NCBI GenBank assembly: GCA_963834365.1
Contig: CAWIBS010000043.1
Coordinates: forward strand, 121,547 to 185,546
Reading direction: 5' to 3'
DNA: 64,000 bases
Source of the DNA: CAWJAP01 sp963834365
GTDB lineage: Bacteria > Acidobacteriota > Vicinamibacteria > Vicinamibacterales > Vicinamibacteraceae
Shown piece by piece: positions 30,628 to 40,824 of the stretch; positions within the stretch are counted from its first letter, which is position 1; the number at the start of each line of letters is the position of its first letter. The notes beneath the pieces were generated by a model. It was given only the letters and a program-made list of their open reading frames with translations. It searched no databases and was not told where the DNA came from. Both the position numbers and the translations under genes were made by a program.

Positions 30628-31380
30628 GCCGACATTATCAACCGGGAATCCAGTGCCGGGAGCACGGCTTCTGCCGGGCCGCGGAGCGTGCAGTCGACCA
30701 GCCGGGTGGCCTCGGTGGCTTCCGGGTTGATCTCCACCGTGAAGGCGCCGCGGGCTCTTGCGTCCACGACGAGACCGGCGGGCGGAAACACGAGGGCGCA
30801 GGTCCCGGCAGTCAGGAAGACGTCGCACGGTGGCAGCGTCGGCGCGTTGGAGGATGCGGGGTCGAGTCGCTCGCCGAACCAGACGGCGTCGGGGCCGAAG
30901 GAGCGCGCCGCAGCCGCAGCGCGGCGGAAGCTCGGGCAGCGGCGCTCGCCGATCTTCGTAGGCCGGCCGGCAGCCGTGCAGGCAGCGCAGGCGCCAGATG
31001 GGATCCGTGCATCCGCAGCGCGCCAGTTGCGCCCGCCCGCTCGTGCAGGCCGTCAACGTTCTGCGCCAACAGCGTGAAGCCAGGAAGTCGGCGGCTCCAG
31101 TCGGCGAGGACGAGATGGGCGGCGTTGGGCTCGCAGCCGAGCAGTTGCTGTCGGCGGCCGTCATACCAGCTCCAGACGAGCTGCGGATCCCGCGCGAAGG
31201 CCTCCGGCGTGGCAAGGTCCTCGGCACGGAACTGGCGCCAGAGCCCGGCGGCTCCGGAACGTCGGAACACCGCTGGCGGCGGACACTCCGGCCCGTGAGG
31301 ACTGTCGTCCGCCGGCTGGTCCGCAGCCGTGCCGCCACAGTGTCGAGGTCAGCTGACGGAACTCGCGTAGCTCTACTCAT
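30624..31380 (-). CDS. Sir2-family NAD-dependent deacylase (sirtuin), three frameshifts
   Basis: The pieces from the ATG at 31380 assemble into a complete sirtuin of about 250 residues: TTVLTG followed after a break near 31297 by VSAASGVPTFR; FTLLAQNVDGLHERAG; MHGS. A second break near 31000 is followed by a zinc module RCLHGCRP and PRCGCG. A third break near 30900 is followed by DAVWFGE, LTAGTCALVFPPA and EINPEATE. Breaks fall in CCC or GGCC runs, as expected for indel errors. Sirtuins remove acyl groups from lysine using NAD; the substrate here is unknown. The VOC and EEP genes lie downstream. Confidence 0.78.
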
Positions 31381-31410
31381 GGCGACTCGCCGTGTGGTCG
31401 CGCGCACAGC

Positions 31411-31439
31411 TTGACCGGGTTCGGTCGTGATGTTACTCT
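31411..31439 (+). promoter_or_regulatory. Candidate sigma-70 promoter for tRNA-fMet
   Basis: TTGACC at 31411-31416, a 17-bp spacer, and TACTCT at 31434-31439. It lies about 45 bp before the tRNA and 31 bp beyond the divergent sirtuin start. The -35 is good (5 of 6) and the -10 is weak (3 of 6). Confidence 0.5.
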
Positions 31440-31484
31440 CTGTGGTCTGGCCGCTGCATTGCGGCTGGCATCCTCACTGAATGA

Positions 31485-31561
<77 letters not shown>

Positions 31562-31562
31562 G

Positions 31563-31715
31563 CTTTATTTGGACCATGAGGTCGCCGGTATTTGGCGGAT
31601 CATCGGCGAGTACGCCCGCCGCTTCGAGTCCTACGCCAAGATCCTCCACGAGATCGCGGCTGGCGACGTCTCGTCCTCCATCAGCGACGCCGATCTAGAA
31701 GCACTGCTGAAGTGA
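31563..31715 (+). CDS. C-terminal remnant or short phage ORF abutting the tRNA
   Basis: A 50-codon frame is open from the last bases of the tRNA to a TGA at 31713-31715. It reads YLDHEVAGIWRIIGEYARRF and then ESYAKILHEIAAGDV, and looks coding (helical, with good codon use). A TTG at 31569 could start it. Otherwise it is the 3' end of a gene cut at the tRNA junction, as expected at an integration or chimeric join. Its stop overlaps the next start (GTGA), as elsewhere in the phage genes. I do not recognise the protein. Confidence 0.5.
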   Translation, partial: LYLDHEVAGIWRIIGEYARRFESYAKILHEIAAGDVSSSISDADLEALLK

Positions 31716-32253
31716 GCAAAAAGGGGAAGGGGAGCACCCGACGACCAGTCCTCACTCCTGAGGACGCATACCTGACACGCATCATTCCCAACGCTGCTCG
31801 GATCCACGGGCGACCGTACGGAGAATCGCCACCGTCACCGGTCTGACCCGGATGATGGTCAAGCGGGCTCTTCAGTGGGGGATCGACAACGACCACACCC
31901 GCGTCATCGAGGGGCCCACCTCTCGTCCCGGCGACAACGTGGTCGAGATCAACCCGACGCCCACACTGCGTGGCACGAAGACCGACGATTGGAACCGTCG
32001 GTACATCCAGACCCGGACCACGAACAAGTTGCTCAACACGGCCAAGCAGAAGGCTGCCACGGAGACCGACCCCATCATCAAGCCGCTACACGAAGCGACT
32101 GGTGGCTCAGGCAGAGACGTCACTCTCAGCGTTGCGATCTCAGGCGGCTATCCAGAATGCCATCGCGGCAGCCCAGAACGCTGGCATAAGCACCACCGGA
32201 GGGACTGCTCCCTCCGCCACCGCCGGAGGGACTTCTCTTCCTCCGCCGTCTAG
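31712..32253 (+). CDS. Putative HTH-containing phage protein, frameshifted
   Basis: It starts at a GTG (31712) as SKKGKGSTRRPVLTPED. It shifts by one base in a GGG run near 31810 and continues ATVRRIATVTGLTRMMVKRA, which has helix-turn-helix character. A second shift near 32090 leads to YTKRLVAQAETSLSALRSQA and an Ala/Gly/Thr-rich tail. The true stop is either TAG at 32251 or lies in another frame. About 180 residues. A regulatory role is inferred from the HTH-like stretch and the position beside the excisionase-like gene; I cannot name the family. Confidence 0.5.
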
Positions 32254-32269
32254 GAGGAAGGAACATCTC

Positions 32270-32470
32270 ATGGTCGACATGGACGAGATGCAGACCGTTC
32301 GACAGTGGTCCCAAGCCACAGGTATCCCTTACCACGCGATCCTTGGTGCGGTGAAGAGCGGGGATCTGCCCTCCCTTCGGTTCAAGGATCGAGGGCAGAT
32401 CTTCGTCGCCGCTGAGGACATCCATCAGTGGGTAGAAGACTCCAAACGACGAGCGATCATCGAGCAGTAG
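32270..32470 (+). CDS. Excisionase-like helix-turn-helix protein
   Basis: A 66-residue protein with a strong AGGAGGA ribosome-binding site ending 12 bp before the ATG. It reads QTVRQWSQATGIPYHAILGA, then SGDLPSLRFKDRGQIFVAAE and DIHQWVEDSKRR. This is the winged HTH layout of MerR/HTH_17 excisionases. Such proteins bind att or promoter DNA in temperate phages. It is the last plus-strand gene before the terminator and the large minus-strand block. Confidence 0.72.
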   Translation: MVDMDEMQTVRQWSQATGIPYHAILGAVKSGDLPSLRFKDRGQIFVAAEDIHQWVEDSKRRAIIEQ

Positions 32471-32481
32471 TGCTCCAGACT

Positions 32482-32514
32482 GAGGCCCCTGCCCATCCAC
32501 GGGCTGGGGGCCTC
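32482..32514. terminator. Strong hairpin between converging phage operons
   Basis: GAGGCCCC (32482-32489) pairs perfectly with GGGGCCTC (32507-32514) and can be extended with TGCCC/GGGC. It lies 12 bp after the excisionase-like stop and on the exit side of the minus-strand operon. T-runs are short on both sides. Confidence 0.65.
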
Positions 32515-32657
32515 TGTTGGATATGGGGCTCCTGTACATATAAAACTTGCATGTAGCCCCAGCGTCGCCGCAGGTCAGAGGCGGTGTTATGGAGGTTAGG
32601 CGTAAGTTAGTTTTGATAACCATGCGTATCCAACGGCCCCCGACAGGATCCAACGGT
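32515..32657. other. Short gap between the phage terminator and the membrane-protein gene
   Basis: It includes a second inverted repeat, TGGGGCT and AGCCCCA (about 32524-32559), around an AT-rich centre with TATAAA at 32539-32544. I find no ORF with support. It could be a second terminator or a promoter. Confidence 0.4.
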
Positions 32658-32918
32658 CTACCGGCGGCGTGAGTCGACCACCAGCGACGGCGGAGTCGCG
32701 AGCCGCTCCCCGACCAGAATCATGATCAGGGCGACATAGGAGGAGGCAAGGGCTAGGACCACGGCATGCCACCCGGAGTAGTCGAAGATGATCACTCCGA
32801 CGACGGATGCGAGCAGGGACACCCCGCCCCGTAGCAGCCCGCCGTCCAACCACCGCTCCACGAACGAGACGATGAACGCGGCGGCGGCAGCGATGATCAG
32901 AACGTCGACCAGCATCAC
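32658..32918 (-). CDS. Small phage membrane protein, possible second holin
   Basis: An 86-residue protein with a helix at about 4-20 (VLIIAAAAAFIVSFV), a short loop, and two closely spaced helices at about 33-50 and 54-70, then a charged end VVDSRRR. The start is GTG at 32918 or ATG at 32915, overlapping the stop of the gene before it. It is the final gene of the minus-strand late operon. Size and topology suit a small holin or superinfection-exclusion protein, but a better holin candidate lies at 56439-56894. Confidence 0.6.
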   Translation of the reverse strand: MMLVDVLIIAAAAAFIVSFVERWLDGGLLRGGVSLLASVVGVIIFDYSGWHAVVLALASSYVALIMILVGERLATPPSLVVDSRRR

Positions 32919-34398
32919 TCAGGGACCATGAGAACGGTCTCGCCGGTCTTCCCGTCGTACGGTCGCCAGTACTGCCGAAGAAGACCTGATAGGGACGACC
33001 GGCAGGCACGACATAGGCCAGCCGCTCCCACAACCACTTGGTCCGGACCACCCGGTCGTAGTAGTAGTAACTGGGGCTCGCGTTGGCGGCACCCTCCCAG
33101 ATGAAGTCATCGAGGAACAGGTTCTCGGTCATCCCGCCGTCGAAGTAGGCACACTCCGGGTACTCGTTGGTGTCCAGCATCACCGCCGAGATCTGGAGGT
33201 TATTCGCACTGCGAATCTCGATCTTGACGTCGACCCAGCGAGCCCCCTCGAACGAGATCCGCCCCTCGTTCTCGTAGCGCCGCGCCTTGGTCTTCAGAAC
33301 ATGCCGATGCCAGTCTCGGTCATTGGGCGTCAGGTCAGGACCCTTGTCGTTGTCCACGGCGGTCCACTCCCCCACTGCGCTGGCGATTGCCGGACCCCGG
33401 TCGATGTCCTCGTAGAACGGGGCGACGCTCGGCACCGCTGGATCGGTGATGGCCGTCCAGACCCGCCCGGTGCCGGTCTCAATGACTGCGGGTGGACCAG
33501 GGACGTAGGTCGAGGGCGTCGCCACCGAGATGAGGTTCTGGTACTCCGGGCCGCTGGTCAGGTCGGTTCGGTCGATCGGGTTGTAGGCGTCCATGGTCAG
33601 CCGGACCTCACCCTCACCCTTCACGTAGACACTGAAGGTGTACTCCGACCCACCGCGCCGGTCGTCCCACTGGTTGCCCTGGGTGCCCGCCAGCGGTCCG
33701 GTGTAGACGAACTTGTCGGTGCCCGCGCGGTAGCGCAGCATCCCGGTGCCGTTGGTCACCAGTGACCTCCCGACCCAGGAGTCCACCGCATCCATCGAGT
33801 CGGTGAACGGGTCGTACACCCGGTACTTCGCGACGTTGGAGGAGATGGTGATCCCCGCCGCTGCGGCCTGGGCCACGGTCAGCGTTGCGAGGTCATCGAT
33901 CTTCAGCCAGCCCACCGTCACGTTGGAGGCCAGCGTGTCCACGACCTTCACCAACTGGCCGTCGACATAGTCGATAGCAACCGCCGGGTCCGGGTCCACC
34001 ACCGCCGAGGCGGTGTTCCCGGTGATGGCGTTGAGCCCTGCGGTCGCGCTCGTGTTGGCCACCCGCCACGAGAAGGCGGCTGCGTTGGGCTCGATCCCGG
34101 TGGCGACCCACCCCGCACCGTTGGTCCGGAACGCCGGGTTCGGGATCAGGTTGTAGTGATGGGGGAGCAGCGTGAGCATCACCGACCGGGCGTCGGTCGC
34201 GGTGAACTCTCGGAACGGCGGCGGGTAGACGATGACCACAGGCTGACCGGAGATGTCCGAGTCATCGCCGTACCCGCTGACACCGAAGGCTCCGGCCCCG
34301 GAGCCGATGACGGGCTGCGCGAACTGCTCGATCTCCACAGCCTGCTGTGAGGCGACAGGGTCGTCGTCCACAGGCTCATCCACAGGCTCGTCTACCAC
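32919..34398 (-). CDS. Phage virion protein, probable tail-fibre/receptor-binding protein
   Basis: About 490 residues. The start is GTG at 34398, overlapping the previous stop by 4 bp and preceded by AAGGGG. The N-terminus has an acidic repeat VDEPVDEPVDDDP, followed by beta-rich sequence with HYNLIPNPAFRTNGAGWVAT, FSVYVKGEGEVRLTMDAY and SAVMLDTNEYPECAYFDGG. That flow resembles carbohydrate-binding jelly-roll modules on fibres. One base is lost near 32970, after which it ends YWRPYDGKTGETVLMVPE. One palindrome of the nine-member family lies inside (33202-33216). An upstream in-frame GTG at 34476 would overlap the preceding gene by 85 bp. Confidence 0.65.
33202..33216. repeat. Phage palindrome site 1
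   Basis: ATTCGCACTGCGAAT, a perfect 15-bp palindrome about a central C, inside the 32919-34398 gene. Confidence 0.75.
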
Positions 34399-35821
34399 GG
34401 GTACGGCCCCTTGTATGCGCGGACGAGGACGTTCCACGACCCCTCCATCATCAGGCTGAGGTCGCTGTTCCGCCACGATCCGGATGCGTCCGGGTCATCC
34501 AACAGGTGCCCGGACCACCGACCGTAGCCTGCGGCACCGTAGCCATTGGTCTGGTTGTCGGAGCGGTGCAGGACCAGTCCGTTGACCTTGGTCCCATCGT
34601 CCAAGCCACGGATCAACTTCGTCCCCCACGACGCGGCGAGCGGATAGTAGGCGTCCGCCTCCCCCGGACTTCATGTCGTGGCTCTCGTACTTCTCGTAGG
34701 TGGGTGGCTGCCCGCTACTGAACGGGTTGGCGTTGGTCATGTGCCAGACCATGTCCTGGGCCGCGATGTTCCCCGGCTGTACGTGCCGGTAGAGCCGACG
34801 GAAGCACAACTTGCTGGTCACGACACCAGCCCCGACCCCAGCCCCATGCTTGGCATCCAACTTCTCGCGGATGTAGTCATCGTCATAGACGACCGTCCCC
34901 CAGTACCGGCGCTGATTGCCTGCTGGTGAGGTTGGAGGACGGGTTGGACGGACCGTGCCAGTTGTTGCCCGGCCAGTAGCCCTGGTAGAGGTGTGGGTTC
35001 CTCGGCAGGACACCGCTCTCCCGCGCCCACCTCCACTGGATGTCCTGCCGGTAGGAGCCCCACTCACGCGGCTTCCAGACGATGTCGTCATCGTGGCCAG
35101 CACGTCGGATCTCGCCCCAGCCCGTGTGGTACTGGAGTTGGTTCGAGTTCGGTCCCTCCTTCCCGGTGGCATTGACCCCCGGACGAAGTACCAGTACGGG
35201 ATGTTCTCCGTGAGCCCGACCACCCGATAGGAGGTCGCCGCTCGGACGTTGACGATCCCGCCGGGACCCTGACCCTGCCGTCCCCAGAAGACCTGTAGGT
35301 GGTCGCGCTGGTTCCCGCCGGACTCGTCCACGCCATGTCGATGAACGATTGGTGTGTCCGGTCATCCGCAGAGTGGTGACCGGGAGCGGGGTCTGATTGG
35401 CGGGGGTGGTGAAGAGCTTGTCGCTGAACGGGGTCGTCCCACCACTGAGCAGATCGACCTCGATCCGCACGGTGTAGTTGGTGGATGCCGCGAGCCCGGT
35501 GATCAACCGGGTCGCCACGATCTGAATGGTCGCCCTTCCGGGTATCGGGGTGGGTACATCCGTGATGTCCAGATCAGGACGTCGAACGAACGCACCAGCA
35601 CCGGTCTTGAGCCAGACCCGGTAGTCCCCGACATGGTCATAGTTCTGACTGTTGTGGATCTCGATCGTCGCCCGGTCATAGTGAATGTTCGTTATCGCGA
35701 AATCGACCGGGCCGATGTGCGCGTTCAACTGGATCCAGATGCCGCCGATCCAGTTCCACACCGGGGCCTTCTCCCACACCGTCTGCTCCGCGAACCGCAT
35801 ATCGCACGAACGCCTGACCAT
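34392..35821 (-). CDS. Phage tail protein with fibronectin-III-like domains, several frameshifts
   Basis: It starts MVRRSCDMRFAEQTVWEKAP at 35821. Two FnIII-like segments can be traced: ATIEIHNSQNYDHVGDYRVW through RLITGLAASTNYTVRIEVD, and, after a break near 35350, IVNVRAATSYRVVGLTENIP YWYFVRG. The later part reads RRYWGTVVYDDDYIREKLDA, KLCFRRLYRHVQPGNIAAQD and TKVNGLVLHRSDNQTNGYGA, ending in ASGSWRNSDLSLMMEG. At least three indels are needed. About 475 residues. It is probably a tail-tip or fibre component; no enzyme motif is recognised. Confidence 0.6.
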
Positions 35822-35825
35822 CTTG

Positions 35826-36367
35826 TCAGTCAGGGAAGGCTCCGGCCAGAAGCTGGAGAGCGGGCACTTGGACGAGGGTCAGGTGCGATGCGTACACCGA
35901 AGCATTGGGGGCGCTGTCCCTCGCGCGACCGTCCCCAAAGCGATAGTCGGCGGACATGAGGTAGGACTGGCCCGCCATCAGTAGCCGACAGTGGTACCAA
36001 GCAACTGCCGCCTGAGTGACTCCACGCTCTAGGAGGACCACCAGAAGGCTGAAGATTCGTCGTAGCCTTCGCCAAGCGAATGTAGTTGCCCCGACGTGAC
36101 CACAGCGCAGAGCCCGGTGCGCGTAGCGGTGGAGGACCATCGATGACCGAAGGCAAGGGAGAGCCTCGGCAGTACCCGTGCCGTTGACGAGGAACTTCGT
36201 CACCACGGTAGCCGCCGCTGATCTGGGTGGTCGAACTGGTGTTCTCAATGCCGTCGTCCAAGGTGTCGGTGCGCTGGCTGATTCGCCGTAAGCAAGTCGC
36301 CGACCCTCTGAGTGGTCTGGATGGTCTCCCCGATGTACTTCGATCCCTGGTAGATGCTCTGCGGCAT
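35826..36367 (-). CDS. Phage virion protein, poorly resolved
   Basis: It starts MPQSIYQGSKYIGETIQTTQ at 36367 and, after breaks near 36270 and 36190, continues with fragments such as TKFLVNGTGTAEALP, AAVAWYHCRLLMAGQSYLMS and ASVYASHLTLVQVPALQLLA. About 180 residues. The start overlaps the stop of the gene before it. The fragments are beta-rich, as in fibre-associated proteins. Function not recognised. Confidence 0.45.
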
Positions 36368-36368
36368 G

Positions 36369-37049
36369 TCAGATCACCCGAAGGTCTGGAGGATCATGTT
36401 GTTGGACGGGAGTGGCAGGCACTGTGTTGGAGGCGATGATCTCTCGACCGTTCAGGAAGAACTTGCCGGTGATCCGCAGTTCGCCCTCCACCGTGAGGGA
36501 GGCTCCGACCGGGATGTCCAGCGTTGCCGTTGACCGTGACGGTCTTGGCGCCCCGCCGAAGATGACGGCCCGGTGAAGGTGTCGCCCGCCTTCTTGGCAT
36601 GACTGAGTGCGGGTCGACGGCATTGACGTGGTCCGCCATCTTGCTGTCGGTGTAGGCGTTCGCCTGAGCGGCACCAGATTGGCATGTGCCGACAGGCAGT
36701 GGAGTGGTCCTGCACCAGGGTGAAGTCGGCCACCGTCGCGGCATGGATGACCTTGTTGTCTGCTGGTGGGTCTTGGCGGTGGTCCCCTCCACCCCGCGCT
36801 CGACGGTGCCGGTGACGCTACCGATGAGTACGCAGTGAGATAGATGATCTCGGCCAGCCGGTAGTTGGCGTCCAGAACCGTCAGGGCGACGTACTCGTTG
36901 GCCTGTAGGTCCGCGATCGGAGCGCCGCCGTCCGAGCGCAGATCCGACTTGAACGTAATGGTGGTCATGCCTGGATCGAGTTGGACGTTGAGGTATGCCT
37001 CCATCCCGTCGTAGCGCATCCGCTTGGCGGTGGTCGGGTCGATTGCCAT
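36369..37049 (-). CDS. Phage baseplate-upper-protein-like or fibre-base protein, several frameshifts
   Basis: The N-terminus from ATG at 37049 reads TITFKSDLRSDGGAPIADLQ then ANEYVALTVLDANYRLAEII, the layout of BppU-like N-terminal domains. Later fragments are QANAYTDSKMADHVNAVDPH, KAGDTFTG, and DIPVGASLTVEGELRITGKF followed by FLNGREIIASNTVPA. The middle 200 bp needs two or more indel corrections. About 225 residues. Probable structural protein linking fibre and baseplate; the similarity to BppU is from memory. Confidence 0.5.
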   Translation of the reverse strand: MAIDPTTAKRMRYDGMEAYLNVQLDPGMTTITFKSDLRSDGGAPIADLQANEYVALTVLDANYRLAEIIYLTAYSSVASPAPSSAGWRGPPPRPTSRQQGHPCRDGGRLHPGAGPLHCLSAHANLVPLRRTPTPTARWRTTSMPSTRTQSCQEGGRHLHRAVIFGGAPRPSRSTATLDIPVGASLTVEGELRITGKFFLNGREIIASNTVPATPVQQHDPPDLRVI

Positions 37050-37055
37050 CAGTCA

Positions 37056-38923
37056 TCACCCATCATCAACGACGAACAGATCAACAGAACAAGGATTGCT
37101 CACCGTGATCCACGGCACCGCGTAAGCGGGATGTGGACCGTAGATAAGGGTGGGCATCTCCCATGCACCACCGGACCCCGCCCAGAACCCGAACTTGTCC
37201 GCGTAATGCACGCTGTTCATCGGGACGGTCTGCACCGTCACCGAGAGCGCAGCGAACCGTGCATTAGCCGGTGCCACTGCCGTAGTGGTCAGAGTGGTCC
37301 ATCCGGTCGTGGTATCCGAGGTCAGCGTGCCCGCCGTCGTTGACAGCGTCGCCCCAGCCACGTCGTACCAGATGATGTCCAACCGGGTGCTCTTCGCACT
37401 GCCCTGCGCTCGCAGGCTGACCACGGCGGTATAGGTGATCCCAGCGGTAACCGGGACTCCGTTCACCCCTGTCAGGGTGGTGGACAGCATCGTCGCGTTC
37501 GCGACCGTACATGCCATGTTGAGACTAGAGCCGCCGTCCGCAGCATCCAACGTAGTCCGGGTGAGGGCGACATTTGAGGTCGCGACGAACCCGGTGGTGT
37601 CGGTCTCCACGCTGGCCTGATTCGGAGTCAGCCGGTTGCGGCTGGCAGGGTCAAGGGCTGACGTAACCATAGGTACCCCCGCGATCGCGCTGGGGTACCA
37701 CTTCCACTCCTCCGTGAGCGCCTGTGACGTCAAGACGGTCAGATCCCGCATGAAGACCCCGAGGTGGTCGTACAACTTCAGACCCAGCGATAGGTTCACG
37801 GCGGTCGCGTTGGGCTTGTAGGCGTGGACGCCCATCCGGGCCACCTCCCACTCCGACACGGGATGCCCTGCTCGAGCGATGGTCGGGTTCTGGGTGGTCC
37901 CGGTATAAGGCGGGCCGCAGGTGTAGGTGCCCGCCGCCTTGAGGTAGAGGTACCACGCGATCTGCACATTGGGGTGCAGGGTCGGTCGCTGCCACCCGCC
38001 ATCGTATCCGTCCAGTCCTCGTACTTCCGCAGTTCGAGGTTGGCGAGCGGCTGCCACTTGGTCGCCGGCTGGGTTGCCGTTGATCGAGAGTCCCGTTCTC
38101 GAACGAGGAGTCGTTGACGTCGAGCATCAGGTTGTTGGAGATCTCCACCAACGTGCATCCATGCCAGTGGCACCCGCAGCGAAGTCGCGGATAGCGGGCA
38201 GTGCTCCCTGTCGAGGACCCATCAGGGCATCAAGGACGTGTCGCACCCTGCCCGTCCCGAGGGCCTCGTCGTACGCGTAGCCCATCGACTCCCCCATCGG
38301 CTGGAGCATCTGCGGAGGAACCCGAAGCGGATCCCAGTAGTACTGGGCTGCCTCCGCCATGGTCACCACCTTGTCCAGCAACGCACCGGGGGTCTGGAGG
38401 AACTGCACCAGTGTCGTTGCTCTGCTCTGCTGGACTCGCAGTGCGAGTCGTGTCCGCGATGGCTACACCGGGCAGCAACTCCGGCAGTTGGAGGGCCCAG
38501 TCGTAGTCCTCGATGCTGACCTCGAACACCGTCGCCCGCGTACTTCCAGATACGGTTCTCGTCTAGGACGAAGGCGGTGTAGTAGACCCACTCCCCCGGC
38601 GGTGGCTGCGGGTCGCGGTACACCGGCAGTCCGGTGGTCTGGTAGGCGAAGTGGTCCCAGTTCCGGCCCTTGGTGTCATCATGACCTGACCCTCTTCCCG
38701 GCGACGTACCGGGGAGCGGGTGCTCCGGACGAGGCTGAAGTGGGTCCAGTCACCCTGCGGCCACGTCCACTCCACACTGATGACGAACCGTGGGTTCTCC
38801 AGATCGACATGTGGATCACGCCCACGCGTAGGCGTCCATCGGGTAGGACGGAGTAGTCGACCATCAGGCGATACCACCGCTCATGGTCAGTGTCAGGAGT
38901 GGGTGTCCGCGACCACGGTCCAT
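37056..38923 (-). CDS. Large phage tail protein (tail-I-like N-terminus, carbohydrate-binding-like C-terminus), several frameshifts
   Basis: Fragments in order are RWYRLMVDYSVLPDG, FVISVEWTWPQGDWTHFSLV, PPPGEWVYYTAFVLDENRIW, FEVSIEDYDWALQLPELLPG, PGALLDKVVTMAEAAQYYWD, GTGRVRHVLDALMGPRQGAL and FAAGATGMDAR. From about 38150 they are NNLMLDVNDSSFENGT and a clean 300-residue jelly-roll-like part ending in VPWITVSNPCSVDLFVVDDG. The middle resembles contractile-phage tail protein I. The N-terminal boundary (ATG at 38923) is uncertain, and it may really be two genes. It follows baseplate J, as tail protein I does in P2-like phages. Confidence 0.55.
38433..38449. repeat. Phage palindrome site 2
   Basis: GACTCGCAGTGCGAGTC, perfect over 17 bp, inside the tail-I-like gene. 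Confidence 0.75.
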
Positions 38924-38928
38924 GCGCG

Positions 38929-40406
38929 TCAGACCTGAAGAACGGGATCGCGTTGATCGCGACGTGTTCATACACGATGCGTCTCGATAGTCCGCGTCAT
39001 CGAAGGCCAGACTCAGCCGAGTGATCGACACGTAGTCGAGGCCCACGATCTGGGACAACTGGTAGTAGATCGTCTGGACGGTGACGGTCTGGTCGAAGTC
39101 CACGTTCTGGTAGCGGAAGTAGTAGTCCAACTGCGCGCGGATCGCCTTCGCCACATCATCCTGACGAGCCGTCGGCAGACAGCTGGACAGTCATCGACAG
39201 GAAGATCGGGATGAAGGACGCGCCGAATACCTGCACCGTCACCCCCGCCATCGACACGGTCTTCGAGATAGGTCGTGGCCGCGAGGTCCTGCTCCGGCGT
39301 CAGCGGAGGGCGCTTCGTGCCGTCATCGATCGGTGCCACGTACACCGTGACCGAGGACCCGTTGTTCCCGACGGTCTTCGCCTTCTGGATGTCCGGGACA
39401 CCGGTGATCACGATGGCCTCGTAGTCGCCCAGCGTGACTGCACGATCCCGCGCACGGTACGCCCGCGCCGCGTTGATCCGGATGCTGGCGAGGCTCTCCG
39501 GGTTCAGACCACCGAGGCGGCAGCCTCGTTGGTGACGGTGACGCCGTAGATCACCGGCTCGATGATCGTGTTGATGATGTTGGCCGGGACGTTCCCACCA
39601 GTACCACCGCCGACCCGGTAGGTGGCCCGGATGACCGCGTGCAGTGCCGGGCACCTCACCGTGCAGGCCGTCCCCGAAGCGGACGATGCAGGAGCCGTCA
39701 GTCTGCGTCATCACCTCGAACACCCGGTCCGTCGGATTGGCATCGTCCTGAAGGGAGCGAACCTCCTCCCACGTCTGGTGACCTCACCCATCTGAGTGGT
39801 GATCTGGATGGTGTCCTCCAGCACCGAGGTCCGGGGCAGGAAGAACTTCTGCCCGACGAAGCCGTTGGAGATGCCGATCGTCTCGTCGGTGTAGGTCCGC
39901 CCCTCCACCGCGAGGACGGCTCCTGCGTCACCTGCCCTCGGTGGTGGCCGTGCCGGCTGGCGAGATCGTACGTCGTACTGGACCTCGAAGTTCTTGAGGA
40001 CCGCACCGGACTGGACCGGGGACGCTCGCCTGCACGCGGGTGCCGGCGGAGGAGGTTGATCACCGTCTGCCTGAGTCGCGTTGTAGAACGTCAGGTACAC
40101 CTGAGCCGGGATGGCCCGACGCGGGACGTAGTTGAACATGTCCGCGATGGAGTACAGGCTACTCCCGCTGAACCGCCGTGGTGAGGTACGCCTCGTTGGC
40201 GACCCGGTCGAGGTAGTAGTGCAGCCCATCCACGCCATAGGCGAACGCCTCCACCAGAGCGACGCCGAAGTCAGACGGGTTGTCCGCCGTCCACGTCGGG
40301 ATACGGGCCTTGATCAGCCGGATCAGGTCCGCGCGGATCGACTCGTAGTCCCGGCTGGTGTAGTCGATGACCGGCAGGAGCGGAGCGTCGTAGGAGTGAC
40401 TGTCAT
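38929..40406 (-). CDS. Baseplate J/gp47-family protein, several frameshifts
   Basis: It starts at ATG 40406 (overlapping the gp25 stop as TGATG). Recoverable segments are PVIDYTSRDYESIRADLIRL, FGVALVEAFAYGVDGLHYYL, RVANEAYLTTA, then FNYVPRRAIPAQVYL, CIVRFGDGLHGEVP. The family-specific run is NPESLASIRINAARAYRARD, RAVTLGDYEAIVITGVPDIQ and KAKTVG, with a tail FRYQNVDFDQTVTVQTIYYQ. The gp47/J family forms the baseplate wedge that joins hub and fibres. About 490 residues. The C-terminal stop is uncertain because the frame is disturbed near 38930. Confidence 0.8.
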
Positions 40407-40824
40407 CAGAATCCCTCGTTCGATGTATGTCTCAGTGCCACCGGGAAGTTGAGTGCCGACACGGGACGATGGTGTCCAGCATGCTGTCGTAGCGGCCCCA
40501 GCGGACCTCGATCTCGACGTAGGTCGGACGCTCAGGTTGACGGTAGACGGTGATCTCCCGCGCCTCGTACTTCGGGAACCAGACCTTGAACACGTGTCTC
40601 GACCGCTTCCTGCATCGCGAGATCCAGTTCCGCGCCGATGGACCAGACCGTGCTGAGGATGTCCATGCCCCACGTCGGGCGCATGACCCGCTCCCCGATC
40701 ATCGTGCCGATACAGAAGACGAGCCTGTGATCCGATCACCTCGGTCGGGTTGTTCGTGAGGGCGACGGATCCAGCCTGGATCGTGAAGGGGAACTTGACC
40801 CCGGTTGTCGGAGGAGGCTCTCAT
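40406..40824 (-). CDS. gpW/gp25-family baseplate wedge protein, frameshifted
   Basis: About 138 residues. After one break near 40795 it reads KFPFTIQAGSVALTNNPTEV. After another near 40720 it reads IGTMIGERVMRPTWGMDILS, the hallmark GERxxRPxWG of the gp25 family, and then TYVEIEVRWGRYDSMLD near the C-terminus. gp25 carries lysozyme-like folds in T4 but is structural here. The start overlaps the hub stop (ATGA). Confidence 0.82.

Noticed and set aside
32515..32560. TATAAA at 32539 as a promoter
   Set aside because: The -35 is poor and the plus-strand direction leads into antisense of the late operon; kept only as a possibility in the gap entry.
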